A DNA stretch of 64,000 bases, taken from assembly GCF_029227915.1 (NCBI RefSeq), contig NC_079875.1:19275001-19339000 (forward strand), written 5' to 3'. The position numbers and the translations under genes were made by a program. This document shows positions 41,101 to 56,100 of the stretch, in pieces. Source of the DNA: Hydractinia symbiolongicarpus (lineage: Eukaryota; Cnidaria; Hydrozoa; Anthoathecata; Hydractiniidae). Positions within the stretch are counted from its first letter, which is position 1; each line of letters opens with the position of its first letter. The notes beneath the pieces are model-generated. The model saw nothing but the letters and a program-made list of their open reading frames with translations, did not search any database and was not told the origin of the DNA.

Positions 41101-44100
41101 CACATTTGGTATGTAATGACCCTCATGCAATTTAAAAACTGGGGGTTTTGTAATTGAAAATGTTGTTAAAATTGCACATACAAACCTGATAATAAGACTG
41201 TCCAAGCAAATCGCATTACTTTATGCTAACAGGTACGCAGGGATGCATGAAATAGCAATGTAGAAACTATTTGCTGTGGACTTTTCCGTGAGCTAACGAC
41301 TAATTTAATTAGAACAATTTGTAATTTCAAAAGCATTGTCCTAAACATGTTTAAAATTGATTTGTATGGTATATGTTCGTTTGTCTGAATTTAATGAGGG
41401 ATTGTCTCAAAATGTTTGTATGTATTTCGTATAATTTGTATCAAAAACTTTGTATTGATTTATTAAATCTTTCGTATCATTTTATTTTTAATAAAGTTTG
41501 TATGTAGTTTGTATCATTTCAAAGAAGTTCATATAGAAATTTGCTTATACGAAGTTCGTTTATTAGCTATAATTGGACTGGTATCTATAGTCTTTATATT
41601 GCAATTTTTTCAACAGTTATAAAATTTGTTTTGTTATACGAACTTCGTTTATTTTAATAGAATTATTATAAGGTCTTTAGGGATCGTCTCCACGGCATCG
41701 TGGAAAGCGAAAATATCGCTGTAGATCGTTTAAAATTCATGAAAACGGGATCGTAGAAAACCAAAAGATCGCCGTAGTTCGCTTATAAATCATGAAAACG
41801 TGATCGTAAAAAGCAAAAATCATGACAATGGCATCGTGGAAGCTAAGAGATCGCTGTAGATCATTTGAAAATCATGAAAACAGGATGGTAGAAAACGAAA
41901 AGATCGCCGTAGTTTGTTTAAAAGTCACGAAAACGGATTCGTAGAAAACCAAATGATCGTCGTAGATCGTTTAAAATTCATGAAAACGGGATCGTAGAAG
42001 TTAAGAGATTGCAGTAGATTGTTTAAAAGTCATGAAAACAGGTCTGTAGAAAGCAAAAAGATCGCCTTAGATGGTTTAAAAATCATGAAAACAGGATCGT
42101 ATAAAGCGAAAAGATCACCGTAGATCGTTTAAAAATCATAAAAATAATTTTGTAATTGTGTAGATTGTGTAGATTTAACCTATGAATACGCAATTTTGCT
42201 AGTCTTTTCAAAGAAATCAACCTCGTATATTTTACTTTTTTATTTCTGGTTTCGAATTGAAATAATTATGCGCAATTACGCCAGTACTTTTGAAGTTCGC
42301 TTTCAGTTTGTATAGCAATTTACTTAGTTTAAAGTTCGTATCATTTTATTTTGTCTAATAAAAAAATTTCTTTTAAGTTTGTATCATGTATTAAAAAAGT
42401 TTGTTTAAATTTGGTTTATATTTTTTATTTTAATCAAAGCATTTCGTATGACATTCGTGTAACGAAACGAAGTACTTTGTAGCGTTCATATAACGAAAAA
42501 AACATACAAACATTTTGAGCTTTCAAGTTTCACGTACATGATAGATAAATTCGAATCGTGCTGTATTTTCTTATTAAATAAGAAAAAAACAATGCATGCA
42601 TAAGTTTTTGCTCTGATTTCTTTCTTTCTCCTTTTTAGTAGCTTTAAGAATATAATGTCAATAGCTTTTTCTTTTGTTTCTGCAAAACGGGTCAAATGAA
42701 ACAGTTCAGTTATCCCTATATAACCCAGCCACTACTGTACCGTACTGGGAATAATTGATTGTCTATAATCTTGCAATGCTTTCACACAAATTGAAGGTCA
42801 GCTCTCTAAAATATATCATAATGTTTCTAGTCCCTGCACTTACTCTAAACCATTGAATATCTTTTATTTCTTAAATTTTTTAATTACTTCTCCAATAGCC
42901 TTTGTAATAAGAAATGAATTGAAAAAGTGAAAACAGTAGCAGGGGATGAGATTGGGGTTTTGTAGTGGAAATTTATGTTGTTGTTTTTCTACAAGCCCAT
43001 CCATTACAAAAGAGTAGCGTTTACGCTTCATAGGATACATGGATAAAAACTCCAGAGTACACAAACTACAAGTGTTTTTTCAAACAGAATGTGGTAACAT
43101 GCAATCAGACTGTTGATCAATGTGTCTACAATAAAAAAAGAATGACATAGAATCCTAGCTATTACAGTTGTTGTCTCATAGCTTAAAAGCACAATAAAAT
43201 TTATTAATAACTGTTGTAATTATATTTTGACAGGTGTATGGGTCTGGTTATGAAGTTGTTATCTTGGACAGCCATTTCAATAGGCTTCAAATTATTTCCA
43301 ACCAGGAGGTATCAATCACAAGTATTGTTAAATGCATTGCATGCTCTAGTGATGATGGCAAGGTAGGATGATTGTATTATTTATGATGTTAAAGATACTT
43401 CTTAAATTTACCTACTAAACGTAAAATTTGCAGATTAAAACCTAATATTTTAAAAATAGAAACTGCACTAAATTTAATTTTCAGTGTTTTTTACCTTTTT
43501 TATTATTACAAAATATGCAACAGGTAAAAAAAGCTCACATCCCTTATGTAGCGTAATAGTCCTGCATCTCCATTAAAAACCTCTGTATATCTTTTTTTTA
43601 CACATGAATTGTTATTATCATACACGAACCATAACCATAAGACATAAAATATTTCGTTCCCCATGTTGCATGCAAGCTACATATAAGAGCATTAACAGTG
43701 GGAAAAGCTATTAAAATTTTTTTATATATATATTTGAAGAAAGGGACTTACCTTATTTTCACACTAACAGCTCTTAATACTTTTTTACCACAATTAAAAA
43801 TAGTAGTTTCGGTTGCTGTAGTTTATGTAACAAGATACATAGACATTGAGACTTGTTGCAAAAACGCCTAGTTTGTATTGAAGAAACCTAATGCTGTATT
43901 TATCATCATTCTCATCATTCTCGGCTGAACGTCCGTTTTCCATGCTAGCATGGGTTGGACGGGGTATATTAATGACCCTCTTCCAATGTGATCTAGACCG
44001 TGTTAGATCTAAACTCAACTTCCTCTGTATCAAGTCTGTCCTTATAACCTCCTGCCAAGTCTTTCTCGTTTTGCCTCTGGGCTTTGCCCCAGGAACTATC

Positions 44101-47100
44101 AAGTCTCTACACTTTAATACCCAATTATACTCCTCCATTCTTTCCAAGTGCCCCAGCCAATTCAATCTTCTTATCTGGATAACATCTTTAATTCTACGGA
44201 TACTTAGCCTGCTTCTTAGCTCATCTGAACTCTTTCTGTCTCTCAGACTGGCGTTACACATCCACCTAACCATTCTCGTATCATTAAGTAGACTCTTCTA
44301 CTTAACAAAGGAAGTAACTCTCTGAACTTTTTCCAAGCAGAACCTATCCTGCAAGTAACACTTCTTCCAACACCCCCTTCACTGCCCAACATATCACCTA
44401 AGTAACAGAAGTTCTCAACTATCTCTAACAAGCCACTGTTGTACATCATTAAAGCTGGAAATACTTCATTCTCTATAATCTCACCTTTGCAACGCTTGCA
44501 TACAAACTAAATGTCAGCTCTTAACCTTCCATCAATACTACTGCACTTCTTATGTACCCAATGCTTGCAAGTTTGACAAAAAATTGAGTTACTACCAACC
44601 CCTTTCCTGCAAACTCCACAAGGCCAATTTCCAACTACAAGATCACACTTGGCTGTAATGCTACTAATCATGACTTTAGACTTTGCTGTGTTCACCCTTA
44701 GCCCTTTCTCTTCTAGTCCTTTCTTCCACTTCTCAAACTTTTCAACTAATTCTTCCATCGACTCTGCTATGAGAACCAAATCATCTGCATACAATAACTC
44801 CCACGGACAACCTGTTCTGAACTCCATCGACAGCGCTTGTAAGACTAGAACAAACAACAAAAGACTAAGTACAGAACCCTGATGTACACCAACATTTACA
44901 CTAAATACATGTGAATCGTTAATCCTGACACGACTTCTAGCATTGCTTTACATAGACTGTACCATCGTAACTAGCCAATCGCCCACACCTAATTTTCTCA
45001 TAGCCCACCAAATAACTTTATGTGGCACTCTATCAAAAGCTTTCTCTAAATCTACAAAGGCAAAATAGAGATTCTTTCTCTTTCCTAAATACTTTTCCTG
45101 AAGTTGTCTGATTAAAAATATTGCATCTGTAGTGCCACGCCCTGGAACAAACCCAAACTGCATCTTATCTATATCAATTCTTTCTCTAAATAACTTATCA
45201 ATCATTCTTTCAATAACTTTCATTACTTGATCAACCAACTTCAAACCTCTATAGTTACCTCTTTCTAATGCATCACCCTTGCCCTTGAAACAATTCACTA
45301 TTACACTTGACTGCCACTCACCCTGAATAGCACCAATTATAATGTGATTAGCAAGACTTGTAATAAGCTCAACTCCAATATACCCAGATGCTTCTACCAT
45401 CTCTGCAACAATACCTGATATCCCTGCAGCCTTGCCAATCATCAATTTCCTATTAGCCTTCACTACCCATTCTGTCTTGATCTGCGTAGCTGGCCCTTCT
45501 ACAACATCATCATCAGACAAATTATCCTCATCCCAATCAAACTCAGCGTTAAGCAACCTCTGATAATAATTCTTCCAAGCTACCCTTTTCTCCTCCTCTG
45601 TGCTAGCCAAAACACCTTCATCATTACGTATACACTTCTCACCTACAACATCTTGATTAGTCTTCTTTATTTGCTTTGCTATCTCTTGAATACCTCATTG
45701 CGCTGGTCTTCCCTTCTTAACACCTCTGCAAATCTGTTTCTCTCTGCTTCTAATTTTGCTACACTGCTGTACGAGCACGACTATATTTTTACTACCACCT
45801 GACTTCCACTCTTTCCAAAGTTTCCTCTTCTCCTTTTTTACACTGGTCAACCTCATTATTCCACCACCAGGTCTGTCTATGTCTAGCTGGTCCTTTCGTC
45901 CACCCACAGGTATTATCAGAAGCTTCTAGAAGACAATTCTTCAAAGTAATCCAAGTACTTTCAACATTGTCACTATCACATTGACCATTGTGGGCTAGTT
46001 GCTGAACTTTTGCACTAAATTGTCTTGCTACAATCCCTTCCTTCAGCTTTACGACGGGGCCGCCCACTATGACAAGTTCAGTGTCTCCAAACTTCGATGT
46101 GACTGCTATTACCTTATCATAAAACTTATCTTTATCTTCCTCACCGAATTTTATTCTAATCTTATTAAATTCTGGCCAAATTGTGATCGCATTAAACTTA
46201 AAAAATGCCGTATTTTGTTCAACCTAAACTTTGTGGACAAAAAACAAAAGAAAAAAATCTAAAGTTGCACAAATCATTCATTTTTATTTAGTCAACATAA
46301 AAAAATTCAGTGAACCTAATGGTAAAAAAAATAACTTTACCCAGTCTTACAGAAGGGAGAATTTCAACCCACGTATAAACAAGTAGGGTTTTTAATACAC
46401 TTTGCCTCTTGAAGGTCAAATATCGTAAGTATTATATAATAAAGAAATAAATGAAAAAATTGTGAAACATTTAAGCTTTAGGTTTTTGAATTTTTTCTGT
46501 AAACTAGAAGTGCCAGTTTTATCTTGAGGAGCCAAATTTTATGAGAGCTAATGCTACAAATACTGTCTGATGATATAGAAGGATAGTCATGCTTTATCTA
46601 CACTTACTTATTCTTAGAAAAATTAAAATCTTCCACTAACTGCCACTGAAGGGGTTAAAGGTTTTTACAAAGATGTTTGTTTCAAAACAGGTGTCTCCGT
46701 GTTTTTCTGAGATCTATATTTCTGACTGTCCAGGGAAATTTGATAACAAACACTTAGCGTCCATTAGCGTTTCAAGCGCTAATATTTACATAACGTTAAT
46801 AACGCTAATACAAATTTTTTTGTAATGATAATAACGTTAAGACGATAATAATAATCAGCGTTAAAATAATGCTATTAACAATAAAAAGCGTGAGTATGCC
46901 ATTTTGACTTTTTGTGTGCCAGCAAAATTTGTTTCTCCTTTAATGTCAAATAATGCAAACAGAGCTGAGACCTTTCCTGCACGACTGACTGCCCGTAGCT
47001 CGTTTCGAACTTTCATCGGACAAAACGTCCGATAGATTTCCGTCTTAATCGCACACTTTTAGATCTCAGAATTATTGAATAGTCCTGGTCCTTTTAATCC

Positions 47101-50100
47101 ACGGGCAAGCATATTCATAGCCGACCTGGCCATCCTAGCTAATTCACAGACTCCTGACTTAGTTAAAAGAACTATGTAGACATAAATCTCTTTTGCCTGG
47201 CCCCTTCGTCGTTGGTAACCAGGTCTTACACAAGAAATCTAGCCATGCAGTTCTTAACTAATGCGGAGGTGAACGCCGACGGAGCATGCATGAAGCTAGT
47301 CTGCTAGGTATAATTTTTTTTTCTGTATAAATTTTGTTAAAATGTAGCTGAAATTACCGAATGTATTTTGAAGTTTTATTTAAGTCACGCGGATAAAGAT
47401 TTTTTAAATTTGAAAACGAAGCATATTTTTGCCTATTTGCTTGTGATGATCTGAAAAATAAACAATAAATTTATAAAACTGACAGTGTAGTTATGCATAC
47501 TATTTCAGACATGTTGAAAAGGAAGTTAAGATTGAGAGTTGCTATACCAGTAGACGCTTGATTATCGTGTTTGGGGTTCACAATTCAAAACGTCCCCCAC
47601 TTTTCTACCGCAAAATAAATGTGCAACAAAGATCAATCCTTATACTAAGTCACGACGTTGCCCTATTAATTTCTAAAAATTTCTTAAGCTTGAGAATAAT
47701 GTAGACAATTTTGAATTATATTAATGCTTTTAATGTTAATTTAATGCTTTTAGCGCTATTTTGCAATGATAATAAATGCAGTGTTATTTCATGTTAACAC
47801 TATAACGTTAAAGTGGACTTTTTCTAGTGTTAATTAGCGTTATTTCTTTTGTTCGTAGCGATATAACGTTAAAATTAACGCTAATTGTTTGTTATCAAAT
47901 TCCTCTGGACAGTCACATTTATTGAATTAAAGAAGTGAACATAATATAAACTATTACATGCTCCTAGAATATGGCTCAGAAAGGTTGATGATACATTTGT
48001 AATAACTAAACTGGTCTCAATGACACTTGATCAAGTCTTAATGAGATTCACCCTATGATAAAATTCACTACGGAAGAAGTAGATGGAAAAACAACATTTC
48101 TGGATTGTTAGATTTTAGGAACACAAAAAACAAATTAAGACAGAAAGTATATAAGAAACCCACACATATGTGAAATTTTATTCAAAGTTATATGCAATTT
48201 ACCTTTGTCGTTTAGCTCCCGAATTTTGTGCAGTTACTCAGCAATTGCTGTGGTTGTGGAAGCCTTTTCTAAAAGTGCAAAAAAAAGTCCTACAGATACA
48301 AATACAAATCCGACCTCTGCCAGTATCCTTCTTATCACAGGCCATATGTGTTGTGATTTAAACTTTTTTGCGTGTGACAGGTCCCTCACTATAATTTTCT
48401 TTGTCGTTTAGGTGGCTGTTTCATTTGGAAAAAAGGTGGTGCTCTACCAACCATTTTCAGTTACGAAAAATTCTGAAACTGTAAGAGTTGTTTGTTTGTT
48501 TATCATACATTGTAAAAAATTATCAGGCCTTATCATGCTTGCTTAGGGTTTTAATTTACCCATGTTATTGATTGTACACATAAAGTCAGATTTTGTTGCT
48601 TTTAAATATATTTTTTAAAAAATTCATTTTTAATTAGATTCCAGGCCATTTATTTTCCAACATTTCCTTCATGTTATTTAGTTAAGTTAAGCCATGGAGG
48701 TTTTTATGTTAAAAGGTTTTACATTTTCAAACCAGAAACCAGGAGATAAATTGAAGATAGAGAGAACATATGGGTTTCAGGAATGAAGTGGTACCCTGAA
48801 AATGATTGAATCAAGTTTGATATGGAACTCAATTGCACCAAAAAATTTCTAGGAAGAAAACCAGAACATGCAGCAACCATACCAAAAAGGTTAACTTAGT
48901 GAATCTCTATTGATAAGGTGGCAGAAATTTTGATCTATCAGGAAAATTGACAACACTAACTGCTTTTTTGGAATTGGATCTGCACACATTATTACAACGA
49001 AAACTGGATTGGGATGATGCCATTCCTGTTGACTTAGAATCTTCACATAGTTCGAAATGATAAAATAAATAAATACAATATGGTGCAACAGAGCATCCTG
49101 TAAATTTATGTGAATACAATCAAAACTGCAGATGCTAGGCAATCAATCACAAGTTCTGCTATTTATGCTTGTTACCTGAAAAAGGATGGTTCATTTTCTT
49201 GTCAACTTATTTTTGCACACTCGAAAAAAATTTCAACTCAGCCGAGAGCTGAAATAATTGCAGATAACTTAAATGCACACACAGGCTTTGTTGTAAAAAG
49301 TTTCTTTGGAAAAAATACCATATTGGATCAGTCAAACCAACCGACAGTCAAATTGCTTTGTTTTGGATAAGAAATGGTAAAAAACCTCTAAAAATATGTG
49401 AGGCATCAAGTAATTGATATCAACAGATTTTAGCAAAAGAGATGATTGGATGTATGTCAAAGGTAAAGATATGAGCCGATGTTGGAGCTATACCAGGTGC
49501 CACTGTCTCAGATGTCTGTCGAGAATCTACATGGATAGAAGGATTCGAGTGGATGAAGTCAGATGTATCAAAATTTCTTGCATACAACGTTAACAGACTC
49601 AATTTGAAAAAAAATTATCAAGAGCAATAAAAGAATTTGCACACCATGAAGAGTCACCAAATTTACTTGCTTTTACAGCTTTAAGAACAATATCTTACAA
49701 GGTAATAGTCAGGTATGAATTATCAAATTACATTATCGATCTGATGAAACACAGATTCAATTAAGTTATCCGAATGGATAACTTGACTTGGATTTGTTTA
49801 CAGATTTATCAGTAACTGAAAAACTAAATGTTTTACTATAAAATCAAATAAGCCTATCTGTCAAGTGGAAAGAATTATCTTGTCCAGGGATGAATTAAAA
49901 GCTGTCATAGAGTACTTTTAAAAAAAAAGGAAATTGTTGAAATTAAGAAATTCACAAAAAGAGGAACATGCTAAGATATCAAATGTAAGCAACAACATAC
50001 TGTATTATACAGGACACTTCTGATCTGGTAGTGTACTACCAGATCAGATGTTTACTAGCGTGAGCACTATGGCAGATGTTAGATTTGACAAGTTCCAAGT

Positions 50101-53100
50101 TTTGTACTAATTGTTGATAAGTATTCACTTAGTATCACCCTGTTGTTAAGCATTCTGGTATCGAAACTGTTCACCGATGCCTCATGAAGCAAGTATACAT
50201 ATCGAAGGTAGAGGACAAGCAAAAGTTATCTTACTTAAATGCACTATCAAAAATCGTTATGGGACCAATCTCTTATAACAATTTCAATATGGTCCTGGGT
50301 TTTTGTGTGTCAAGTGGATCTAGCAGAGCCATTCTTGTCACAACAAAAACCACTGTAAAAATTTGATAAAAGTTATGGAAGATTATAGGACCTCGGGTGT
50401 TTATTTAATTTTTATGTGAGGTTGGACATCCAAAAACCTTTTTACCAGACAAAGGGAGTCAATTAGTAAGTGGATCACGTTTTTGGAAGGGCAGACTTCA
50501 CAAAGAGATGGGAATTAAATTTGAGACATGCCCTGTTGAAGGACACTTTGTGCAGTGCATGGTAAAGTGCATTTTTTCAAGAATTTTAACAATTATTAAA
50601 TTCTAATAATTCAAGAAGTTTGAAGGAGATTTAAATATAACTTAACAATGTTCAATCATTTAAGACCTGTAAAGAATAGTTTTATTTTATTTTATTTATT
50701 ATTTATTTTCAAATTTAGACGTTGTGTTTTTCTTCTTATTTTTATATTTTCTGTTTATTTATTTTAGTTTAAACCTTGTATGAGGAAAAGTTACAAACAT
50801 TTCTTTCAGGGTTTATTGTCATCCAGCACAAAAACCTAACATTCAAACAACTATTGTGGCAACTAAATGACTAGAAAAAATAGACATGCCCAATCGTAGT
50901 CAAGTGATCTTTACAGATGTTTGGTAAAACTTGACCTTATGAAAGTTAAATATACTATTGTAATTGCTTAGAAATTTATTAGAAAGGAAAACTTGATAAA
51001 TAAATAATCACCATAAATATCTTCAAATTTATGAAAAAAATAAGTTCTTTAAATAGCTAAAATTGAACTTGATCTGTGCTGTTAAAATTGATCTTGTGCT
51101 GTGAATTATTAAAAAACTTGCTGATATGGCCCCTGGAAAAATCCACTTAGCCAAAAAAAGAAATAATAAAGATCTGTCATTTTAATTTTGCTAATGTCAG
51201 CAATGACCCACCAATGCGCAAAGATTTTTTTTCACAATTGTTTTAGTTGTTACCTATATTGTGTGAAGCTTGAAACGCTGATCAAAATAATGTATAGGAT
51301 CATGAGGTTTGATCAGCGGTTATGGAGATATAAGCTGACTTCATTAATTTCCCATCAATGTGCAGAAATTTTCGTAACTGTTGCCTTTATTGTATAGAGT
51401 TTGAAACACTTATCAAGAAAATGTATAGGATCGTGTACTTTTAATGAACAGTTAAAGAGATGTGGGGATTTTTTGATGACATCATTAACCCATCTTTTCC
51501 AAAACGGGTGGGTTGACCCAGCTTCAGAAAATTGGTTATAATTTAGTCCCTGGTAGTCCTTAGTTACCCACGCAGGAGACAATGTCAGTTATTTCCACTG
51601 GTTTCCAAGTTATTTAGCCTTAAACTAAAAGTGTAGTGGCTTATTATACTTTCTCTTGACGTTATTATTGTTTTAACAACAAAGTTTGATAAATTACAGA
51701 ACAATTTTATAGGCAATGTTTTATAGACTTTGTTAAAAAAATTGTAAAACATAGACAGACAAGCTTTATATTATTATATAAGATAAAAAATTAAAATTAA
51801 AATATAAATTAGAAAATGTGTAGACGAATTATTATTGCACGTTGTTCTAAATTTTATAAAGACTTATAATGATATAACCCATCGAAACATCTTAGAAATT
51901 GTTGCCCATAATAGCACCATAAATTTTGTTATTAAAATTTAATAAACGCCACACATAAAAGCAAAGCTATTACTGCCTGCCTCTATTTTTTTTTTTTTGC
52001 ATTAAAACTGACTATTTGAATAGGGTATAATCCCCACCTATTATTCAGCCTTGTGGTTTGTTTTCTGTTTAGAAATTGCCGTTTCAGTGGAAGAAGATGT
52101 CTATACTCAGTTTTGAAAGTAAAGTAGAAAAACTATGTTGGGACCAGGATGGTAGGAACAATATTAAGCACATACATGAAAAATCTTCTTTGATATCCAA
52201 AAATTTTGCTGATTTCAGAATATTATTGTGATCCTTTTAGCAAAACGATTGCTTGTTGGAAGTGACAGCCTACACATATGGAGGCAAGAATCATCTTTTA
52301 CCCTTGGAGAAGGAGATGATGAGCTTTCTCTCAAATGGACATGTGTGTGGAAAAGAAAGTAGGTCTTATAGCAGTGTCTGAGTATTAAAGTAGCAAAAAC
52401 TCAATAGGGTGCTTCACTAATGTGGTATTATGCCCCAGATATTTGATTTATGTAGGTTATAGGTCTCTGGTATCACCCAATGTCTATCACTCTTTAAGTG
52501 ACAATTTTTGCATCTTGGATATTTCTTTGTAATGTGATATTGCATTAGCTTAAGAAGAATTCATATAATAACAGCCTTGAATAATAATATTATTTTTGTT
52601 ATTCTGGCAGTCAGTTGCGATTAGTTGCTAGTACCAAAACTAGTAATTAGAGGTAATGCATTGTTAGCTATTTTTATCCAGTTAATATGAGCAATTTTTG
52701 ACGTTTGTTGGCTAAAAAGGCCTTAACAATGAGTTTTCACCATTGCAAACTTTCATCCTCTTAGAAACTATAGTAGTAGCTATAGCTATAAATATAAGCA
52801 AGTAAAATTGTAAAATTAAACGTGCATAGATTGAAATCTGAAGTATGTTTATAGCTGTATTTCTACAGAACAGCTTTTTTTCAATCAAAGCATCTTTTAG
52901 AAAACATCTCAAACAGTACAGCATGGATTTTCAAATTGAACATTTTCTTTTTAACAAAACCTGTTTATTATACAAAATCTTTTGAATTCAGTCATTGTGT
53001 AAGCTTTTGGAAAAGATCTATGAGTTGATAAATACAATGTTATTAGACCTATTTCCATATCCAATTTGTTCACAACATATGCATACGAAAATAACATGAA

Positions 53101-56100
53101 AACGAGATTGGTTATCAGCAAATTTCGGAATGCTAGTTGTTTACATATAGAAGGTTGAAAAATGTATTAACAAAATGTTGACTTTTACAAATTTTAACTT
53201 AAAAAGTCAAAGTTAACACAATTATAAATAGTGTATTGGTGGTGGTAGTGTGACAAAAAAGTTCAAATATTGTAGATTTTGAAGCGTATTCTTTTGGTAT
53301 ATGTAAGCTAGTTAAACCTAAAACCCAGCAACGTTTTCAGAATGTTGTAAATACTTTTTTATTTTACTATTTCCCAGTAAATTTAGAATTAAAATTTAAC
53401 AATGTTAAAAATCGAATATGCTTGGCTGATGCTAACAGCAGTACTCCAGAAAACTATAGTACTAGAAATAGTAACATTAAGGCTGGATTTTCTTATCACA
53501 TTTTCGAAAGTATTTTTTACAGGGTTGTAGCTATAGCTTAAGGGCATGAGTAATCAACAAAGCATTTTCAACATATGTTGGGTACAATGACATTTAAAAT
53601 TAATATTTTCAAACTATTGGCTGATTATGTGCCCTCTGTCACTTCTCTCTCTCTCCCTCAAACATTGTTGTGGTTAACCTTAATACTTACAGCATTGTGG
53701 AATTTTTATAAAGGACCAGATACACTTCTATAATATCACTGAAATATACCTTAATATCAATATAATTTCCTAAAATATGGTTATAATTTCTTATAATTCT
53801 ATTTTTAATTCGTATTTAATTGGTATTTTTAAATACAAATTTTGTATTTTTAAAAATAGGAAATTTGTATTAAAAAATATGCGTATTTCTAAAAATACGC
53901 TGTAGATTTAAAATACAAAGACATAAAAAAAGTAGTCTGCTTAGGGTACGTCTCATTTTTGATACGAATTGAAAGTTGTCGTATTTCACTCATGTCCAGA
54001 AAACATCCCTGCGAAGCTTCAAAATTGTCGTATATCATTCTAAAATGATGAGAAAGCATCCCTGCAAAGCTTCAAAGTTGCCGTATTTTTTTTCTAAAAT
54101 GGCGAGAAAACATCCCTGCGAAGCTTCAAAGTTGCTGTATTTTTTTCTAAGTGAAATCATTGAGCCAATTAAAAACCTATTAAAACCAAACTTGTAAAAT
54201 TGAGTAATTGTTCTATTCAATTTATTCAACCACTCACTTGATACACTTAACATTTCTAAAAATACGAAATTCTATTTATAAAATTAGAATTTTGAATGTT
54301 CTATATTTAGAAATAGAATTTCGTATTTTTTATTTTAAAAAATACGAAATACGAACTCCGTATTTTTCAAAAATACAAAATAGGAATTCCGTATTTTTAA
54401 AAATAGAATTTCATATTCTTAAAAAATACGAAAATTCGCATTTCGTTGTATTTATAAAAGTACGCGTATTTTAAAATATGAAATCCGTATTTTTTAATAC
54501 GAAATTTCCGTATTTCGTATTTTTAAATACAGAAAGAGAAGTGGTCGATTTTCCTAGAGAGCATCCATCACGTATAAATAATTTCATCATCTGACATGTG
54601 CGTCAACCTTATAATTTGCTGCATGGCTATAATAATTGATTAAATTATTTAGGAAAGAGAAAGAATCTTTGTTTTGCCTTTGTAGATTTAGAGAAAGCTT
54701 TTGATAGAGTGCCACGTAAAGTTATTTGGTGGGCTATGAGAATATTAGGTGTGGAAGAGTGGCTAGTTACAATGGTACAGTCTATGTACAGCAATGCTAG
54801 AATTCGAGTCAGGATAATGATTCACTTAGTGATGAATTTAGTGTAAATGTTGGTGTACATCAGGGTTCTGTACTTAGTCCTTTGTTGTTTGTTCTAGTCT
54901 TAGAAGCGCTGTCGATGGAGTTCAGAATAAGTCGTCCATGGGAGTTATTGTATGCAGATGATTTGGTTCTCATAGCAGAGTCGATGGAAGAATTAGTTGA
55001 AAAGTTTAAGAAGTGGAAGAAAGGACTAGAAGAGAAAGGGCTAAGGGTGAACACAGCCAAGTTTAAAGTCATGATTAGTAGCATTGCAGCCAAGTGTGAC
55101 CTTGTAGTTGGAAAGTGGCCTTGTGTAGTTTGCAGGAAAGGGGTTGGTAGTAACTTAATTTTTTGTCAGACTTGCAAAGACTGGGTACAAAAGAAGTGCA
55201 TTAGTATTGGTGGAAGGTTAAGAGCTGACATTCAGTTTGTATGCAAGCATTGCAAAGGTGAGATTATAGAGAATGAAGTATTTCCAGCTTTAATGATGTA
55301 CAACAGTGGCTCGTTAGAGATAGTTGAGAACTTCTGTTACTTAGGTGATATTTTGAGCAGTGAAGGGGGTGTTGGAAGAAGTGTTACTTGCAGGATAGTT
55401 TCTGCTTGGAAAAAGTTCAGAGAGTTACTTCCTTTGTTGACTAGCAGAGTCCTGTCAATTGAGACAAAAGGTAAGTTGTATGAGGCCTGTGTAAGAAGTG
55501 TTATGTTGTACGGTAGTGAGACATGGGCAGTGAAGCAGGAAGATCTTGACAGTTTAGAAAGGAATGATATGAGAATGGTTAGTTGAATGTGTAATGCCAT
55601 GCTGAGAGACAGAAGAGTTCAGATGAGCTAAGAAGCAGGCTAAGTATCCGTAGAATTAAAGTTGTTATCCAAATAAGAAGATTGAATTGGCTGGAGCACT
55701 TGGAAAGAATGGAGGAGGATAATTGGGTAAGAAAGTGTAGAGATTTAATAGTTCCTGGGGCAAAGCCCAGAGGCAGCCCGAGAAAGACTTGGCAGGAGGT
55801 TATAAGGACAGACTTGATACAGAGGAAGTTGAGTTTAGATCTAACACAGTCTAGATCAGATTGGAAGAGGGTCATTAATATACCCCGTCCAACACATTCT
55901 AGCATGGAAAACGGACGTTAAGCCGAGAATGATAATGATGAATAAAATCAAACGAGTTTGATTTTAATAATGTTGTTGGTGATCTGGTTTTCGAATGCCT
56001 TTTGTTTGTGTGTCAATAGATCTATTATCTGCTAGCGTTGTTGTGGCAATGATTATATAAAATGAAATGAAAGTATAACGATATTATAACAAATTATAAG

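Noticed and set aside
46724..47914. hAT assignment with an 8-bp target duplication
   Set aside because: Flanking ATATTTCT and ACATTTAT match at only six of eight positions and no transposase is present, so the superfamily is left open.
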